A stretch of DNA of 64,000 bases, taken from the NCBI RefSeq assembly GCF_024363565.1, contig NZ_JAJEKE010000020.1:1-64000 (forward strand), in the 5' to 3' direction. Source of the stretch: Lutispora saccharofermentans. GTDB taxonomy: Bacteria; Bacillota; Clostridia; Lutisporales; Lutisporaceae. This document shows positions 53,356-62,537 of the stretch, one piece after another. The stretch's first letter is position 1, and every line of letters begins with the position of its first letter. Made by a program: the position numbers and the translations under genes. The notes beneath the pieces are model-generated. The model did no database searches, was not told the origin of the DNA, and saw only the letters and a list, made by a program, of their open reading frames with translations.

Positions 53356-53760
53356 AAATAGACTCCTTCCCTATTATACATATTTATGTCATACTTCTTA
53401 AATTGAACGAGACTTCATTCAATGCTAATAAAATAACATAGTAATAAGAAAAAATTATCACTATATTATTTTATAATAAATCCATCCTTAGGAATTGTCA
53501 ATAATGATGGCAGTTATTTGCACGGCAAAAGCATGAATACATTTCCTTCCAAAACTCTTACAATAGAGTTTTTAAAAAGTGTTTCTTTGCCGCTGCGAAT
53601 TTTGCTAAGCCAACTCATTTAGGAATATACTCCTATACTTGCTATGAGTTGGTAAATTAATTGCCTGGATTATCCCCTTTCCTTTATATGGCTTTATATC
53701 AATTCAACCGGATGTTCCTGCAAAAGGTGACGCCCAGCATCATGCAATATCTGTTTCTCT
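53356..53760. other. Intergenic stretch before the ISAs1 transposase
   Basis: AT-rich, no gene. CCAACTCAT and ATGAGTTGG form a 9-bp inverted repeat near 53610-53650. The ridA promoter should lie at the left end; part of the rest may belong to the insertion element, whose ends I could not define. Confidence 0.4.
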
Positions 53761-54903
53761 TTATTTGAGATTTATTGATAGTATATAATCAAGATAGTCT
53801 GTATTCAGTGAACATGTGAACCTTTTACCACGCAAGCTTCTTTTCGGATATTTATCATGATCCCTTTTTACCATGTTTAAAGCAAGCCTTTTCAGTAATG
53901 CAAGATTTTGAGGCGCACATCCTTTTCTTGTTCTATTTTCGTCTTCTCTAAAAGTTACATCTAAGCTCCAGTGCATACTTTCAACACCCCAGTGAAGCCT
54001 CACACCCCTTGCGTAATCTGCTGCTGTTTTAACACTGGCTATATGATACGCCCTTTCTTCTGTCTTAACTCCGTCTCTTTCGCATCTGCGAATTACCATA
54101 CCTATCCCCTTGAGCTTTCTCCAATCATCTTTTGCATCCATCCAGTTGATATCCCTAGAGAAATAATATATTCTTTCTTCTATACATCCATGTCCCTTTT
54201 CTATGGTTCTATATTCGTCTATTTTCTTATTCTTAAAGTTTTCTGCCTCTGCATCAGCGAAGTATTCTTCAACTTCTTGATATAACAGTGGATGATTACC
54301 CTTAAGTGCAAGCACATAGTCTGCTTTTTTATCATCTACTATTTTCTTTGCAATATCTTTTTGGCATCCCATTGCATCGGTCGTTACTATACAGCCCTTG
54401 ATAAACAACATATCCAATAACTCTGGTATTGCTGTAATCTCATTACTCTTTTCATCTGTCTTTACCTGTCCTAAAACAAGTTTATCACTACTACACCATG
54501 CACTTACTATATGAATATTACTTTTCGCGTTACCTTTTTCTTTGGCTCCGCACATGGTCTTACCATCAATCGCAACTACCGTACCTTCTTGGACGTTTGC
54601 TATTTCCTTCATCCATGCAGTAAAGCACTTTTCGAACTGCTTTGGATCTATCACATCAAGTACTATTTCAATGGTATACCATGATGGTACACCATTAGGA
54701 AGTTCAAGATATTTTCTAAGCCAATTCTCTCTTTCAAGAGTCCATATCTCCATGCCAATCCAGTCGTTGCAACCACATAAGCTTGCAGCAACAGCAATGA
54801 AGAGCACATCTATTAGTTTATGTCTTACCTTTCCATACTCCCTTGGATCAAATATTATCATAAAATTATCAAAAAACCTTCCCTTATATTTTTTATTGCT
54901 CAT
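53761..54903 (-). CDS. ISAs1-family transposase
   Basis: This 380-residue DDE transposase has an N-terminal DPREYGKVRHKLIDVLFIAV segment, first catalytic Asp in VVAIDGKTMCGA, second in IVTTDAMGCQKDI, ALKGNHPLLYQEV, and glutamate in RLHWGVESMHWSLDVTFRED. It is full length and intact by eye. The inverted ends were not identified with confidence. It separates ridA from the AcoX-like gene. Confidence 0.93.
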   Translation of the reverse strand: MSNKKYKGRFFDNFMIIFDPREYGKVRHKLIDVLFIAVAASLCGCNDWIGMEIWTLERENWLRKYLELPNGVPSWYTIEIVLDVIDPKQFEKCFTAWMKEIANVQEGTVVAIDGKTMCGAKEKGNAKSNIHIVSAWCSSDKLVLGQVKTDEKSNEITAIPELLDMLFIKGCIVTTDAMGCQKDIAKKIVDDKKADYVLALKGNHPLLYQEVEEYFADAEAENFKNKKIDEYRTIEKGHGCIEERIYYFSRDINWMDAKDDWRKLKGIGMVIRRCERDGVKTEERAYHIASVKTAADYARGVRLHWGVESMHWSLDVTFREDENRTRKGCAPQNLALLKRLALNMVKRDHDKYPKRSLRGKRFTCSLNTDYLDYILSINLK

Positions 54904-54974
54904 TTATATTCCTTCATGCTTTAGCCATGCAGTTATTTGCTTGCTTCTTACAAAGCTAATCCCCCAAAAAACGT

Positions 54975-55006
54975 AAAAGATCCCGGAATCAAGTCCGGGA
55001 TCTTTT
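54975..55006 (-). terminator. Terminator of the AcoX-like gene
   Basis: AAAAGATCCCGGA, short loop, TCCGGGATCTTTT. It overlaps the last codon and stop of the gene at 55005-56114. Confidence 0.88.
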
Positions 55007-56114
55007 AAACCTTTACCTTATATATTGTCTTTTCTCTATAGCCAGTTATTACTCCTATATAGCCGCTGAGCATATTATCAGTTTTCTCGTCTCCTGTATC
55101 TACCAGAAAAGGATTGCCCCTAAGCTCACTAAGCTTTTCTTTAGTAGCTGCAACAATTATATTCTCTTTGCCTATTGCTTTTAGCACTCTATAGCTCAGT
55201 TGCTGATTGCCCCTGCCGAATAAATAGCCTTGACCTCCAATAGGAGTAATGATCAACTTGCACTTATTGTTGCTCGTTATATCCACTAGCTGTTTTTCTG
55301 CTACATCCAGAGCAAATACTCCTTTGTTTAATACCACATCTACTCCCAGAAGAGTATAAGGCAGTTTAAGATTCTCCATGACAGGTCTTGTAGTGGTGCC
55401 AGGTCCGATAATATAGTATACTCCGGCTTCCATATTATCAATTATATCTAATGCTATGGCATTCTGAGATGCCTGCTGGCTCATGGGAGTACCGGCTTTT
55501 CTGTTTTGCACATACTTCTTTTCAAAGGGTATTTTCAGATATCCATAGAGGCTTGTGGTGACTTTTCCTGCCCTATATGCATCCTCATTTATATCAAGAA
55601 CCTCTGCTTCTTGTACCTTTGTTATCTTTTCCGTAAGATACAATCTTGCCAGTTCACCGGCCTTAGCAGGAGTTTGTGCATATATAGGAGAGTGAATCTT
55701 CACGCCTGCTGGAATACCTACTACCACAGCCTTATCTCCCACTGCCTTGTATATATCTCTTGCTGTACCGTCCCCTCCTGCAAAAAGAATCAAATCAGCA
55801 CCTTCATCCAGCATGCTTTTGGCTGCTGCCAATGTATCTGCAGACGAGGTGCGGCTACCGCTCTCTATGCACACCAGCCTGGTGTTAAATCCCAGCTCCA
55901 ATGCCTCAGATTCACCCATGCTGCCGCTGCATGTGAGAATTTCTATCTCATCTTTTATCTGCAAGAGTTCCTCCAGAGCCTTTTTGCCTCTTTGGGGAGA
56001 TCGGGGCACGGCTCCTAATTCCAGTGCCTTATCCAAGACTCCATCCGTGCCTTTAAGCCCTACACTGCCTCCCATGCCTGCTATGGGATTTATTATCAAG
56101 CCTAGCTTTTTCAT
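55005..56114 (-). CDS. ATP-NAD kinase family protein (AcoX-like)
   Basis: This 369-residue cytosolic protein opens with KLGLIINPIAGMGGSVGLKG and has the diacylglycerol/NAD kinase signature LILFAGGDGTARDIYKAV, with IGPGTTTRPVMENL later. The length exceeds plain NadK and matches AcoX-type proteins found beside acetoin and other sigma-54-controlled operons. The start at 56114 has GGAGGGAG directly upstream; an open extension to 56210 runs into a dispersed repeat and is rejected. It lies downstream of the GcvP-like genes on the same strand, after a 630-nt repeat-filled gap. The substrate is unknown. Confidence 0.83.
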   Translation of the reverse strand: MKKLGLIINPIAGMGGSVGLKGTDGVLDKALELGAVPRSPQRGKKALEELLQIKDEIEILTCSGSMGESEALELGFNTRLVCIESGSRTSSADTLAAAKSMLDEGADLILFAGGDGTARDIYKAVGDKAVVVGIPAGVKIHSPIYAQTPAKAGELARLYLTEKITKVQEAEVLDINEDAYRAGKVTTSLYGYLKIPFEKKYVQNRKAGTPMSQQASQNAIALDIIDNMEAGVYYIIGPGTTTRPVMENLKLPYTLLGVDVVLNKGVFALDVAEKQLVDITSNNKCKLIITPIGGQGYLFGRGNQQLSYRVLKAIGKENIIVAATKEKLSELRGNPFLVDTGDEKTDNMLSGYIGVITGYREKTIYKVKV

Positions 56115-56151
56115 CTTCTCCCTCCGTTTAAATTCGCATTTCGCTAAAGGG

Positions 56152-56350
56152 AGACGGAGAACACGGATTGGCACTGAATTATTCATGGATTTACACGGAA
56201 AGTATATCATGTTGTTCTGCCCAGATATTACAAGAAAAATAATAAGCTGATCGTACTAATACATATAAAATTTATAGCAACCATATATACGGCAATTAAA
56301 GACATTATATATCGTTCTAATGGAGGAACGACCGAAGGATCTAGATTCTT
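56152..56350. repeat. Long dispersed repeat, copy 1
   Basis: About 200 bp starting AGACGGAGAACACGGATTG and ending near CGAAGGATCTAGATTCTT. It is matched along its length in the same orientation by 62518-62714, with scattered substitutions and small indels. It lies just upstream of the AcoX-like start codon. No coding content. Confidence 0.85.
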
Positions 56351-56408
56351 CGCTCACGCTCGGAATTACTACGCGTTATCCGCACCACGATAAGCGAAAA
56401 CATATCTG

Positions 56409-56474
56409 GTCATTCTGAGAGCACAGCTCGAAGAATCTCAAATTAGATCCTTCGGGCGCAGCCCTCAGGATGAC
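56409..56474. repeat. REP-like palindromic element, second copy
   Basis: Starts GTCATTCTGAGAGC and ends CCTCAGGATGACA with AAGAATCTCAAATTAGATCC inside. Same family as 25552-25625, in opposite orientation. Confidence 0.8.
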
Positions 56475-56703
56475 AAGAAAGCCGGTCTTTCATAACAATG
56501 ACAGCTGCTCTAATCATATATGTGCTTCGCATGTCAATGTTCGCTCTTCGCTAAGAACCGTTAACAAAGCAAACAAAATATTCTCAGTACATACCGCCTA
56601 TATCTGCTTTAATATAATGCCCTCTCCGTGTTAATCCGTGCAATATTCCGTGTCTTTCCGTGTTTCCCGTCCCCTTATGACCCGTAAGGAATACCCTAAT
56701 CTC

Positions 56704-56742
56704 CTGAGCTCTGAGCTCTGAGTTCTGAATCCTGAGTTCTAA
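56704..56742. repeat. Degenerate 7-bp tandem repeat (CTGAGYT)
   Basis: Five or six units of CTGAGCT/CTGAGTT/CTGAATC directly after the GcvPB-like stop codon. A shorter similar run is at 63480-63510 after aroE. Confidence 0.7.
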
Positions 56743-58308
56743 TTATTTATATTTCTTTAAATAAGCTCTCCAGGTTATAGCCCATTTAGCAGGGTCATCC
56801 ATGCCTGATTCATCAACCTGATGGCATACGCTTCTGTGGGGAGCTGTCTTTATTATTTCAGGATTTTCATAGGCTTCCCTGAAGACATGCTTCAGTGTCT
56901 CAATGTATTCGTCCAGATCCTCTTTGGACGGGGTCTCTGTGGGCTCCAGAGTTGCCGGCTCAGGAACATAGTATGGATGATGGCTGGTCCAGTAATGCAT
57001 TCCGAAATCCATCATTCTCCTCTGTATATCTCCGGAGGTTATGCCTGTATCCTTTGTCATTTTCTCCAAAGTATATCTTACCTGCTCTATTCTCTGCTTG
57101 CCTTTGATATAAGGAGCATCTACGCATTCGATTTCCATAAGCTTCTTGAACATATAGTTGTTGTTCAATACTGCTATCTTTGCAACCTCATATAATCCTT
57201 CAGCTCCCAAAGACATTATCCATGCGTAAGCCTTCATTATGACCTGGGCTACTCCGTTGAACATCCTTACCTTTCCTATGCTGTAAGGATTATTTGTTAT
57301 ATCATAATTCAAGAAATATTTCTCTCCGTCATAATCTATCAAGGGGCCGGGCAAATATTTCTCCAGCTTCTTGGTAACACCGGTGGCACCCACTGCAGGA
57401 CCGCCGCAGCCATGAGGCGTGGAGAAGGTCTTGTGGAGGTTGAAGAAGCACATGTCGAAGCCTGCCGCCGACGCTCTGGTGACTCCCAACAAACCATTGG
57501 CATTAGCCTGGTCATAGCCGCAAAGTCCGCCGACCTTATGAACCAGCGCTGTAAATTCTTTTACTCTTGGGTTGTAAACTCCCGTGTCTTCCGGATTCGC
57601 AACTATGAAGGCTGCAGTCCTCTCGCTTACGGCTTCTTTAAAGGCTTCAAAATCCGGATATCCTTCTTCATCGGGGTGAATATATATTATCTTATAGCCT
57701 TTTACAGCCGGTGCAGCAGCATCGGAGGGGTGAGAGTATATAGTAGTTATTATTTCGTCTCTTTGCTCTTCCTCGCCTTTTTCTCTAAAATAGTTCCTCA
57801 CTACTGATGCCATGGTCATTATGGCCTGGCTGCCACCGCTGGGCTGGAAGTTGAATCTGTCCATCCCGGAAATTTCTCTCATATATACATCCGTTTTATA
57901 CATGATTTCCAATATGCCCTGAACCGTGCTTTCATCCTGAAGCGGATGGAGCTCTGTCATTTCAGGCATTCTGGCTAAGGCTTCATTTACCTTGGGGCTG
58001 TATTTTACGGTGCAGGTCCCCTGACCGATTTCTATATTCACATCCGCACCCAGCGTTTCCTGGGAAAGTCTCATATAATGCCTGAGCACTCTGGGCTGTG
58101 AGATTTCAGGAAGGGCCGGAGCTGCTTTTCTTCTCATCCCTTGAGGCAAAGCTGATATTCCGTCGCCAACTGCTTTCTCTATTTCCGCTTCTGCCTTTGG
58201 CACCAAGATGCCTCTCTCACCCTTTTTGCTCAGCTCAAATATTATTGGCTCATCCCATTTGGCCTGGTGAAAATTTCTTACTTTAAAATCTCTATTTATT
58301 CTTTTCAT
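56743..58308 (-). CDS. gcvPB: Divergent glycine-dehydrogenase-like PLP subunit (GcvPB type)
   Basis: This 521-residue PLP subunit corresponds to the C-terminal half of P-protein. The PLP lysine is Lys293 in FFNLHKTFSTPHGCGGP. It departs from ordinary GcvPB at sites I recall as nearly invariant: residues 94-106 read IGQGTCTVKYSPK where GcvPB has LGSCTMKYNPK, and the glycine loop after the lysine is GCGGPA instead of GGGGPG. It is coupled to a GcvPA-like gene 21 nt upstream. No gcvH or gcvT is present in the window; instead an SDR gene leads the operon and a sigma-54 promoter drives it. Decarboxylation of another amino acid or amine is plausible. Confidence 0.85.
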   Translation of the reverse strand: MKRINRDFKVRNFHQAKWDEPIIFELSKKGERGILVPKAEAEIEKAVGDGISALPQGMRRKAAPALPEISQPRVLRHYMRLSQETLGADVNIEIGQGTCTVKYSPKVNEALARMPEMTELHPLQDESTVQGILEIMYKTDVYMREISGMDRFNFQPSGGSQAIMTMASVVRNYFREKGEEEQRDEIITTIYSHPSDAAAPAVKGYKIIYIHPDEEGYPDFEAFKEAVSERTAAFIVANPEDTGVYNPRVKEFTALVHKVGGLCGYDQANANGLLGVTRASAAGFDMCFFNLHKTFSTPHGCGGPAVGATGVTKKLEKYLPGPLIDYDGEKYFLNYDITNNPYSIGKVRMFNGVAQVIMKAYAWIMSLGAEGLYEVAKIAVLNNNYMFKKLMEIECVDAPYIKGKQRIEQVRYTLEKMTKDTGITSGDIQRRMMDFGMHYWTSHHPYYVPEPATLEPTETPSKEDLDEYIETLKHVFREAYENPEIIKTAPHRSVCHQVDESGMDDPAKWAITWRAYLKKYK

Positions 58309-58329
58309 ATCTTGCCTTCCTTTCTGCCA

Positions 58330-59733
58330 CTAAGAACGAAGGATTTCTTCGATGGCGGTAATCAGTTTGTCTATATCGGTCTTTGTGTGAATTTCCGTCA
58401 CACAGTATAAGGCGCATTGTCCAAGCTCTGGGAATTCACAGGATAAGTCTTTGCCCCCAAAGATGCCCCTTTGCAGAAGTTCTCTGTTTATTTCCTTCAC
58501 TGTTTTGCCTGTGGCGTTGAAATCTACGACAAATTCTTTGAAATTCACTGAGCTGAATTTTGAGCCCACAACACCTTCAAGCTCATTTAATCTGCTTATC
58601 GCATATTGGGATTTTTGCAGAATATTTTGGCCAAGCTCTTCCATTCCTTTGGGGCCCATCGTTGCCAGATATACTCCTGCAGTTATTCCCCATAGAGCGG
58701 ATTGAGTTCCTACATATTCTTTGCCATGCTCCCTGTGATGGCCGAAGGATGTTCTGTCATAAGCTACATCGCCGAAGCCATATTCGCCTTCCACAGTGGT
58801 AGGTGCGATTCCGAAAAGTCTGGATGGGAATTCCATGACGAACTTTTCATCATCCATGGTGGCCATGAAGCCGGATTGACCTCCACCATAGTTCATATGA
58901 ATGCCCAAAGGCTGCAAATCTCCGCATATTATGTCCGCTCCGTATTTTACCGGAGGCTCCATAACCCCCAGAGAGCTGGGGTCGACTCCCACCAAGCTGA
59001 GAGCTCCTATTTCATGTGCCATATCCGATATCTTCTGTCCGTTTACTTCTATAAAGCCCAGATAGGAAGGGTTTTCAAAATACACTACTGCTGTTTTTGA
59101 AGACAGCTTTTTTTTCAGATCCTTCAGATCCATAAGCCCGGTATTTTTGTCGTATTCTACAGGTACCAAGGTTATATCAGGATCGCAGTAGTTTTTCATC
59201 GCAAGGAACTTCTCATGATCCATGGCCTTCGGCACCAAAACTTCTTTGCGATCTGCAATCCTTGAAGCCATCCTGACGGCTGTAGCCGCTGCCTGTGACC
59301 AATCCATGGTAGGAACGTTGACTACTTCCATATCGACCAATTCTGCCACTAAGCTTTGGTACTCGAATAAGGTCTGGAATCTTCCAAAGTCATTGTACGG
59401 CTCTCCGCCATAGGCGGTAAGGAATTCTCCCCTGGAATTGATTTCGTCGCATATGGCTGGCACATAGTGCTGCCAGCAGCCTGCTCCAAGAAAATTGAGA
59501 TAGTCATTGCAGCTTTTGTTCTTTTTCAGCAGTCCTTCCACGTGTCTCCTCAGCTCATATTCGGACTGAAAAGCTTTGGGAAGGTTCATATTTTTCGTCA
59601 GCTTCAATTCCTGAGGTACTTCCTTGTGCAGGTCCTCCAGGCAGTTTAATCCGATTTCCTTCAGCATCTCCTGTTGTACCTCAGGGACTGAGTTTGGTAT
59701 ATAAGGGTGATTTTTAAAGCCTTTTATTGCCAT
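58330..59733 (-). CDS. gcvPA: Divergent glycine-dehydrogenase-like subunit (GcvPA type)
   Basis: This 467-residue partner of the gene downstream corresponds to the N-terminal half of P-protein: YIPNSVPEVQQEMLKEIGL, then NFLGAGCWQHYVPAICDEI. Where standard GcvPA has a TAYTPYQPEISQG-type loop this one has TAYGGEPYNDFGRFQTLFEY, and the usual YDGATA segment is replaced by MDWSQAAATAVRM. These loops line the active site of P-protein, so the substrate may differ from glycine. It is the second gene of the SDR-gcvPA-gcvPB transcript (31 nt after the SDR). Confidence 0.85.
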   Translation of the reverse strand: MAIKGFKNHPYIPNSVPEVQQEMLKEIGLNCLEDLHKEVPQELKLTKNMNLPKAFQSEYELRRHVEGLLKKNKSCNDYLNFLGAGCWQHYVPAICDEINSRGEFLTAYGGEPYNDFGRFQTLFEYQSLVAELVDMEVVNVPTMDWSQAAATAVRMASRIADRKEVLVPKAMDHEKFLAMKNYCDPDITLVPVEYDKNTGLMDLKDLKKKLSSKTAVVYFENPSYLGFIEVNGQKISDMAHEIGALSLVGVDPSSLGVMEPPVKYGADIICGDLQPLGIHMNYGGGQSGFMATMDDEKFVMEFPSRLFGIAPTTVEGEYGFGDVAYDRTSFGHHREHGKEYVGTQSALWGITAGVYLATMGPKGMEELGQNILQKSQYAISRLNELEGVVGSKFSSVNFKEFVVDFNATGKTVKEINRELLQRGIFGGKDLSCEFPELGQCALYCVTEIHTKTDIDKLITAIEEILRS

Positions 59734-59763
59734 ATTATTCTCCTCCAGTATATAAAAAAATAA

Positions 59764-60543
59764 TTACGCGATTCCGCCGCCATCTACTACTAAAGCTGTT
59801 CCGGTGACCCAAACGGATAGATCGCTTGCAAGGAATAATACTGCATTCGCTATATCCTCAGGCACTCCCAATCTTTCCAATGGCCTGCCCTTAGCGGAAT
59901 CCTTAAGGAAAGCATTTACTTCACAGCCCAATTGTTTTCCTTCATCTCTCAGCATTGCGGTATCCGTGTCCCCGGGATTTATGCTGTTTACTCTGATATT
60001 CTGAGGCCCATGGTCAATAGCCATAGCACGGGTGAGATTTACTATGCCGCCTTTCATGGCGCAATAAGCAGCAGCTTTGTCGCCGCCTTTGAGGCCCCAG
60101 CCTGAGCCGGTATTTATTATGCTGCCTCCGCCAACCTCTGCCATGACAGGGATAACGAATTTTGACATAAGATATGTTCCTTTAAGCCCAACGCCTATTA
60201 CAAAATCCCATTCCTTTTCTTCCAAATCCACTACAGTTTTCCTTACCGTGACTCCCGCATTGTTGAAAAGTATATCTATTCTGCCAAACTTGTTTTTTAT
60301 ATTTTCTACGGTTTTTCTGACATCCTCCAAAGAAGTTACATCACATTTGAAAAATTCTGCTGTCCTTCCTTCTTTGCGTATTCTCTCGGCTGCTTCTTCC
60401 CCTTTAGGACTTATATCTACCATTGCCACCTTTGCTCCATATGCTGAAAGGAGCTCCGCAGTTCCTAAGCCTATTCCTGAAGCAGAACCGGTTATAACTG
60501 CCACCTTTCCCTCCAAATTCAGGACATCCTTTTTTTGCAACAT
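59764..60543 (-). CDS. Short-chain dehydrogenase/reductase
   Basis: This 259-residue classical SDR has cofactor motif TGSASGIGLG, NNAG, catalytic Ser in INTGSGWG and YCAMK (Tyr-x3-Lys), and a C-terminal DGGG. The acidic residue after strand 2 (VAMVDIS) favours NAD over NADP. The ATG at 60543 is preceded by GGAGG; the open extension to 60588 overlaps the sigma-54 promoter and is rejected. It is the first gene of the operon with the two GcvP-like genes. It may make or use an amino-alcohol or hydroxy acid connected to their reaction. Confidence 0.9.
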   Translation of the reverse strand: MLQKKDVLNLEGKVAVITGSASGIGLGTAELLSAYGAKVAMVDISPKGEEAAERIRKEGRTAEFFKCDVTSLEDVRKTVENIKNKFGRIDILFNNAGVTVRKTVVDLEEKEWDFVIGVGLKGTYLMSKFVIPVMAEVGGGSIINTGSGWGLKGGDKAAAYCAMKGGIVNLTRAMAIDHGPQNIRVNSINPGDTDTAMLRDEGKQLGCEVNAFLKDSAKGRPLERLGVPEDIANAVLFLASDLSVWVTGTALVVDGGGIA

Positions 60544-60583
60544 CTTAAGCCCTCCTCGAAAATTATTCTTATACATATATATT

Positions 60584-60599
60584 TGCACATTCTATGCCA
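60584..60599 (-). promoter_or_regulatory. Sigma-54 promoter of the SDR-gcvPA-gcvPB operon
   Basis: The minus strand reads TGGCATA-GAAT-GTGCA. The GG/GC doublets and spacing are right, with one change from the TTGC core. It lies 41 nt upstream of the SDR start, divergent from an activator gene. Confidence 0.82.
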
Positions 60600-60717
60600 A
60601 AACCTTTTTTATTAAGTAATATTTTTCCTCTATGGCAATCACAGTGCGGATCATAGGTTTCCAAGGCCTTGAGTGAAATATGGAGGACAGGCGCTTAAAT
60701 ATGGCAATATATTTATG

Positions 60718-60744
60718 TGTCATTTTTGTCATATTAATTGTCAT
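60718..60744. promoter_or_regulatory. Three TGTCAT direct repeats, possible activator site
   Basis: TGTCAT at 60718, 60727 and 60739, about 120-145 bases upstream of the sigma-54 promoter and just before the regulator gene. Spacing and number suggest a binding region, but the motif is short. Confidence 0.4.
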
Positions 60745-60785
60745 TAGCGTCCATAGGATATATAATTAAAAGCAGAGGTGATAGG

Positions 60786-62537
60786 ATGAGTTATCTAGAG
60801 AATCATAAGGATATGTTAAAAACTATTATACAAATAATAAACGATGCACTAAACCTTGATTGCGCGGTTTTTGACACCGAAAGCAATCTGATAGCCAGCA
60901 CTACTCAATACCTTAAAAGAAAGGGCAACTCGGTCCATGCCCCCTCTATCGAGGAGGTAATTTTAAACGGCAACATATTGGTGAACAAGCCCGGCTATAT
61001 GAAATCCTGCATAGGCTGCCGCTTCAGGGAGCATTGCCCTGCCACTATAGAGTTTTTGAACTGCATCAAGATAGAGGAGCTTCCAATAGGAGTAATAGCA
61101 TTGACCTCCTTCACAAAATCCGGCCATGATAAAATAACTCATAATATTGATTTGTATACCAAAATCCTGAATGAGATAACGGTTTTGATTTCAAATATGA
61201 TATACAACAAGGATAAGACAAGAAGGACTCTGGCTATGGAAGAGATGCTGCAATGCGCCTTAAATATCTCAGATGACAGCATGATCATCATTGACAGCGC
61301 AGGCTCCGTCTCCTATGGAAACGATTCGGCCTTAAAGCTGTTCTCCTTCTGCAGCTTATATACCCAGACAGTGCGCCAGATATTGCCGGAGCATATGAAC
61401 AGCAGGATAATGAAGGGCGAAGAGATCCAAAACGAGATAGCCAGAATAACCAATCAATATATGTTTGTAAGCAGCATGCCCATAATCCATAACGATGCCT
61501 TTATAGGTGCGGCTATAAGAATAAGCCAGGATAGAGAGACCAAGTACAGCAAGAAGCCCGACCATAAGGCAAACAAGGATAGGTGCCTGGAGGATATCAA
61601 AGGTGACAGCTTTGCCATAAAGGATTTGAAGAAAAAAGTAAGAAAGATAGCCAGCAGTTCTTCAACTGTTTTGATCACAGGAGAAACCGGAACCGGCAAA
61701 GGGCTTCTGGCAAAAGCTATACATTTTGAGAGCAGCAGGGCAAACCAGCCTTTTGTAATGATCAATTGTACAAGCATACCCGAAAGCCTTTTCGAAAGCG
61801 AAGTGTTCGGCTACGAAGAAGGAGCTTTTACCGGAGCTAAAAAGGGAGGCAAGCCGGGAAGGTTCGAGTTAGCCCAGAAAGGCACGATTTTTCTCGATGA
61901 AATAGGCGAGATGCCCATGCCCATGCAAGCCAAGCTTCTGAAGGTGCTGCAGGAGTATACCATAGAAAGAGTGGGAGGAATTTCATCCATACCGGTTGAT
62001 GTAAGGGTTATTGCTGCCACGAACAAGGATCTTGAAGCTTTGATAAAAGAAAAAAAATTCAGGGAAGATCTGTACTATCGTCTCAACGTAATACCCATCG
62101 ATCTTCCTCCCTTAAAAGAAAGGAAAGAGGATGTAGGCCCCTTGTCCAAGGAATTCCTTAAAAAATACAATCATAGATTGAATAGAAAGATACCCGGCTT
62201 TTCTCAGGAGGTCATGGATTTCTTTATGGATTATTCCTGGCCGGGCAATATCAGAGAACTGGAGAACATCGTTGAATATGCCGTCAATATGGCAGAAGGC
62301 ATGATAACTATTGAGGATATACCCCATAAATATTCTCAGCTCAATAAGGAAGCAAAGGAATCCATAAAATCAAAGGTTGAAAGCGTAGAGCTGGAGATGA
62401 TCAAGCAGGCGCTGGACAAGCATGGATGGGATGTAAAGGGCAAGGCCCTGGCAGCAGAAGAGCTGGGCATGGGGCTCAGGACACTGTACAGGAAACTGAA
62501 AAATATTGAAAAATGGAAGACGGAGAACACGGATTGA
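60786..62537 (+). CDS. Sigma-54 activator with Cys-rich sensor domain
   Basis: This 583-residue enhancer-binding protein has an N-terminal sensor (LDCAVFDTESNLIASTTQYL) containing CIGCRFREHCPATIEFLNC, four cysteines that could hold a metal or Fe-S centre or sense redox. A PAS-like region follows, then the AAA+ domain with GETGTGKG, contact loop GAFTGA, GTIFLDEIGEMP and FREDLYYRLN. Its Fis-type C-terminus is VKGKALAAEELGMGLRTLYRK. The start at 60786 has GAGGTGATAGG upstream, preferred over the open GTG/ATG at 60738. It is divergent from the SDR-gcvPA-gcvPB operon, its evident target. Its last codons (KTENTD) come from the dispersed repeat at 62518. Confidence 0.92.
   Translation: MSYLENHKDMLKTIIQIINDALNLDCAVFDTESNLIASTTQYLKRKGNSVHAPSIEEVILNGNILVNKPGYMKSCIGCRFREHCPATIEFLNCIKIEELPIGVIALTSFTKSGHDKITHNIDLYTKILNEITVLISNMIYNKDKTRRTLAMEEMLQCALNISDDSMIIIDSAGSVSYGNDSALKLFSFCSLYTQTVRQILPEHMNSRIMKGEEIQNEIARITNQYMFVSSMPIIHNDAFIGAAIRISQDRETKYSKKPDHKANKDRCLEDIKGDSFAIKDLKKKVRKIASSSSTVLITGETGTGKGLLAKAIHFESSRANQPFVMINCTSIPESLFESEVFGYEEGAFTGAKKGGKPGRFELAQKGTIFLDEIGEMPMPMQAKLLKVLQEYTIERVGGISSIPVDVRVIAATNKDLEALIKEKKFREDLYYRLNVIPIDLPPLKERKEDVGPLSKEFLKKYNHRLNRKIPGFSQEVMDFFMDYSWPGNIRELENIVEYAVNMAEGMITIEDIPHKYSQLNKEAKESIKSKVESVELEMIKQALDKHGWDVKGKALAAEELGMGLRTLYRKLKNIEKWKTENTD

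Noticed and set aside
53500..54960. GCAGTTATTTGC present on both sides of the ISAs1 transposase as possible element ends
   Set aside because: The two copies are direct rather than inverted, short, and too far from the gene on one side to be convincing.
60544..60600. Glycine riboswitch expected before gcvP-type genes
   Set aside because: The leader is only about 30 nt from a sigma-54 promoter and shows no aptamer-like structure.
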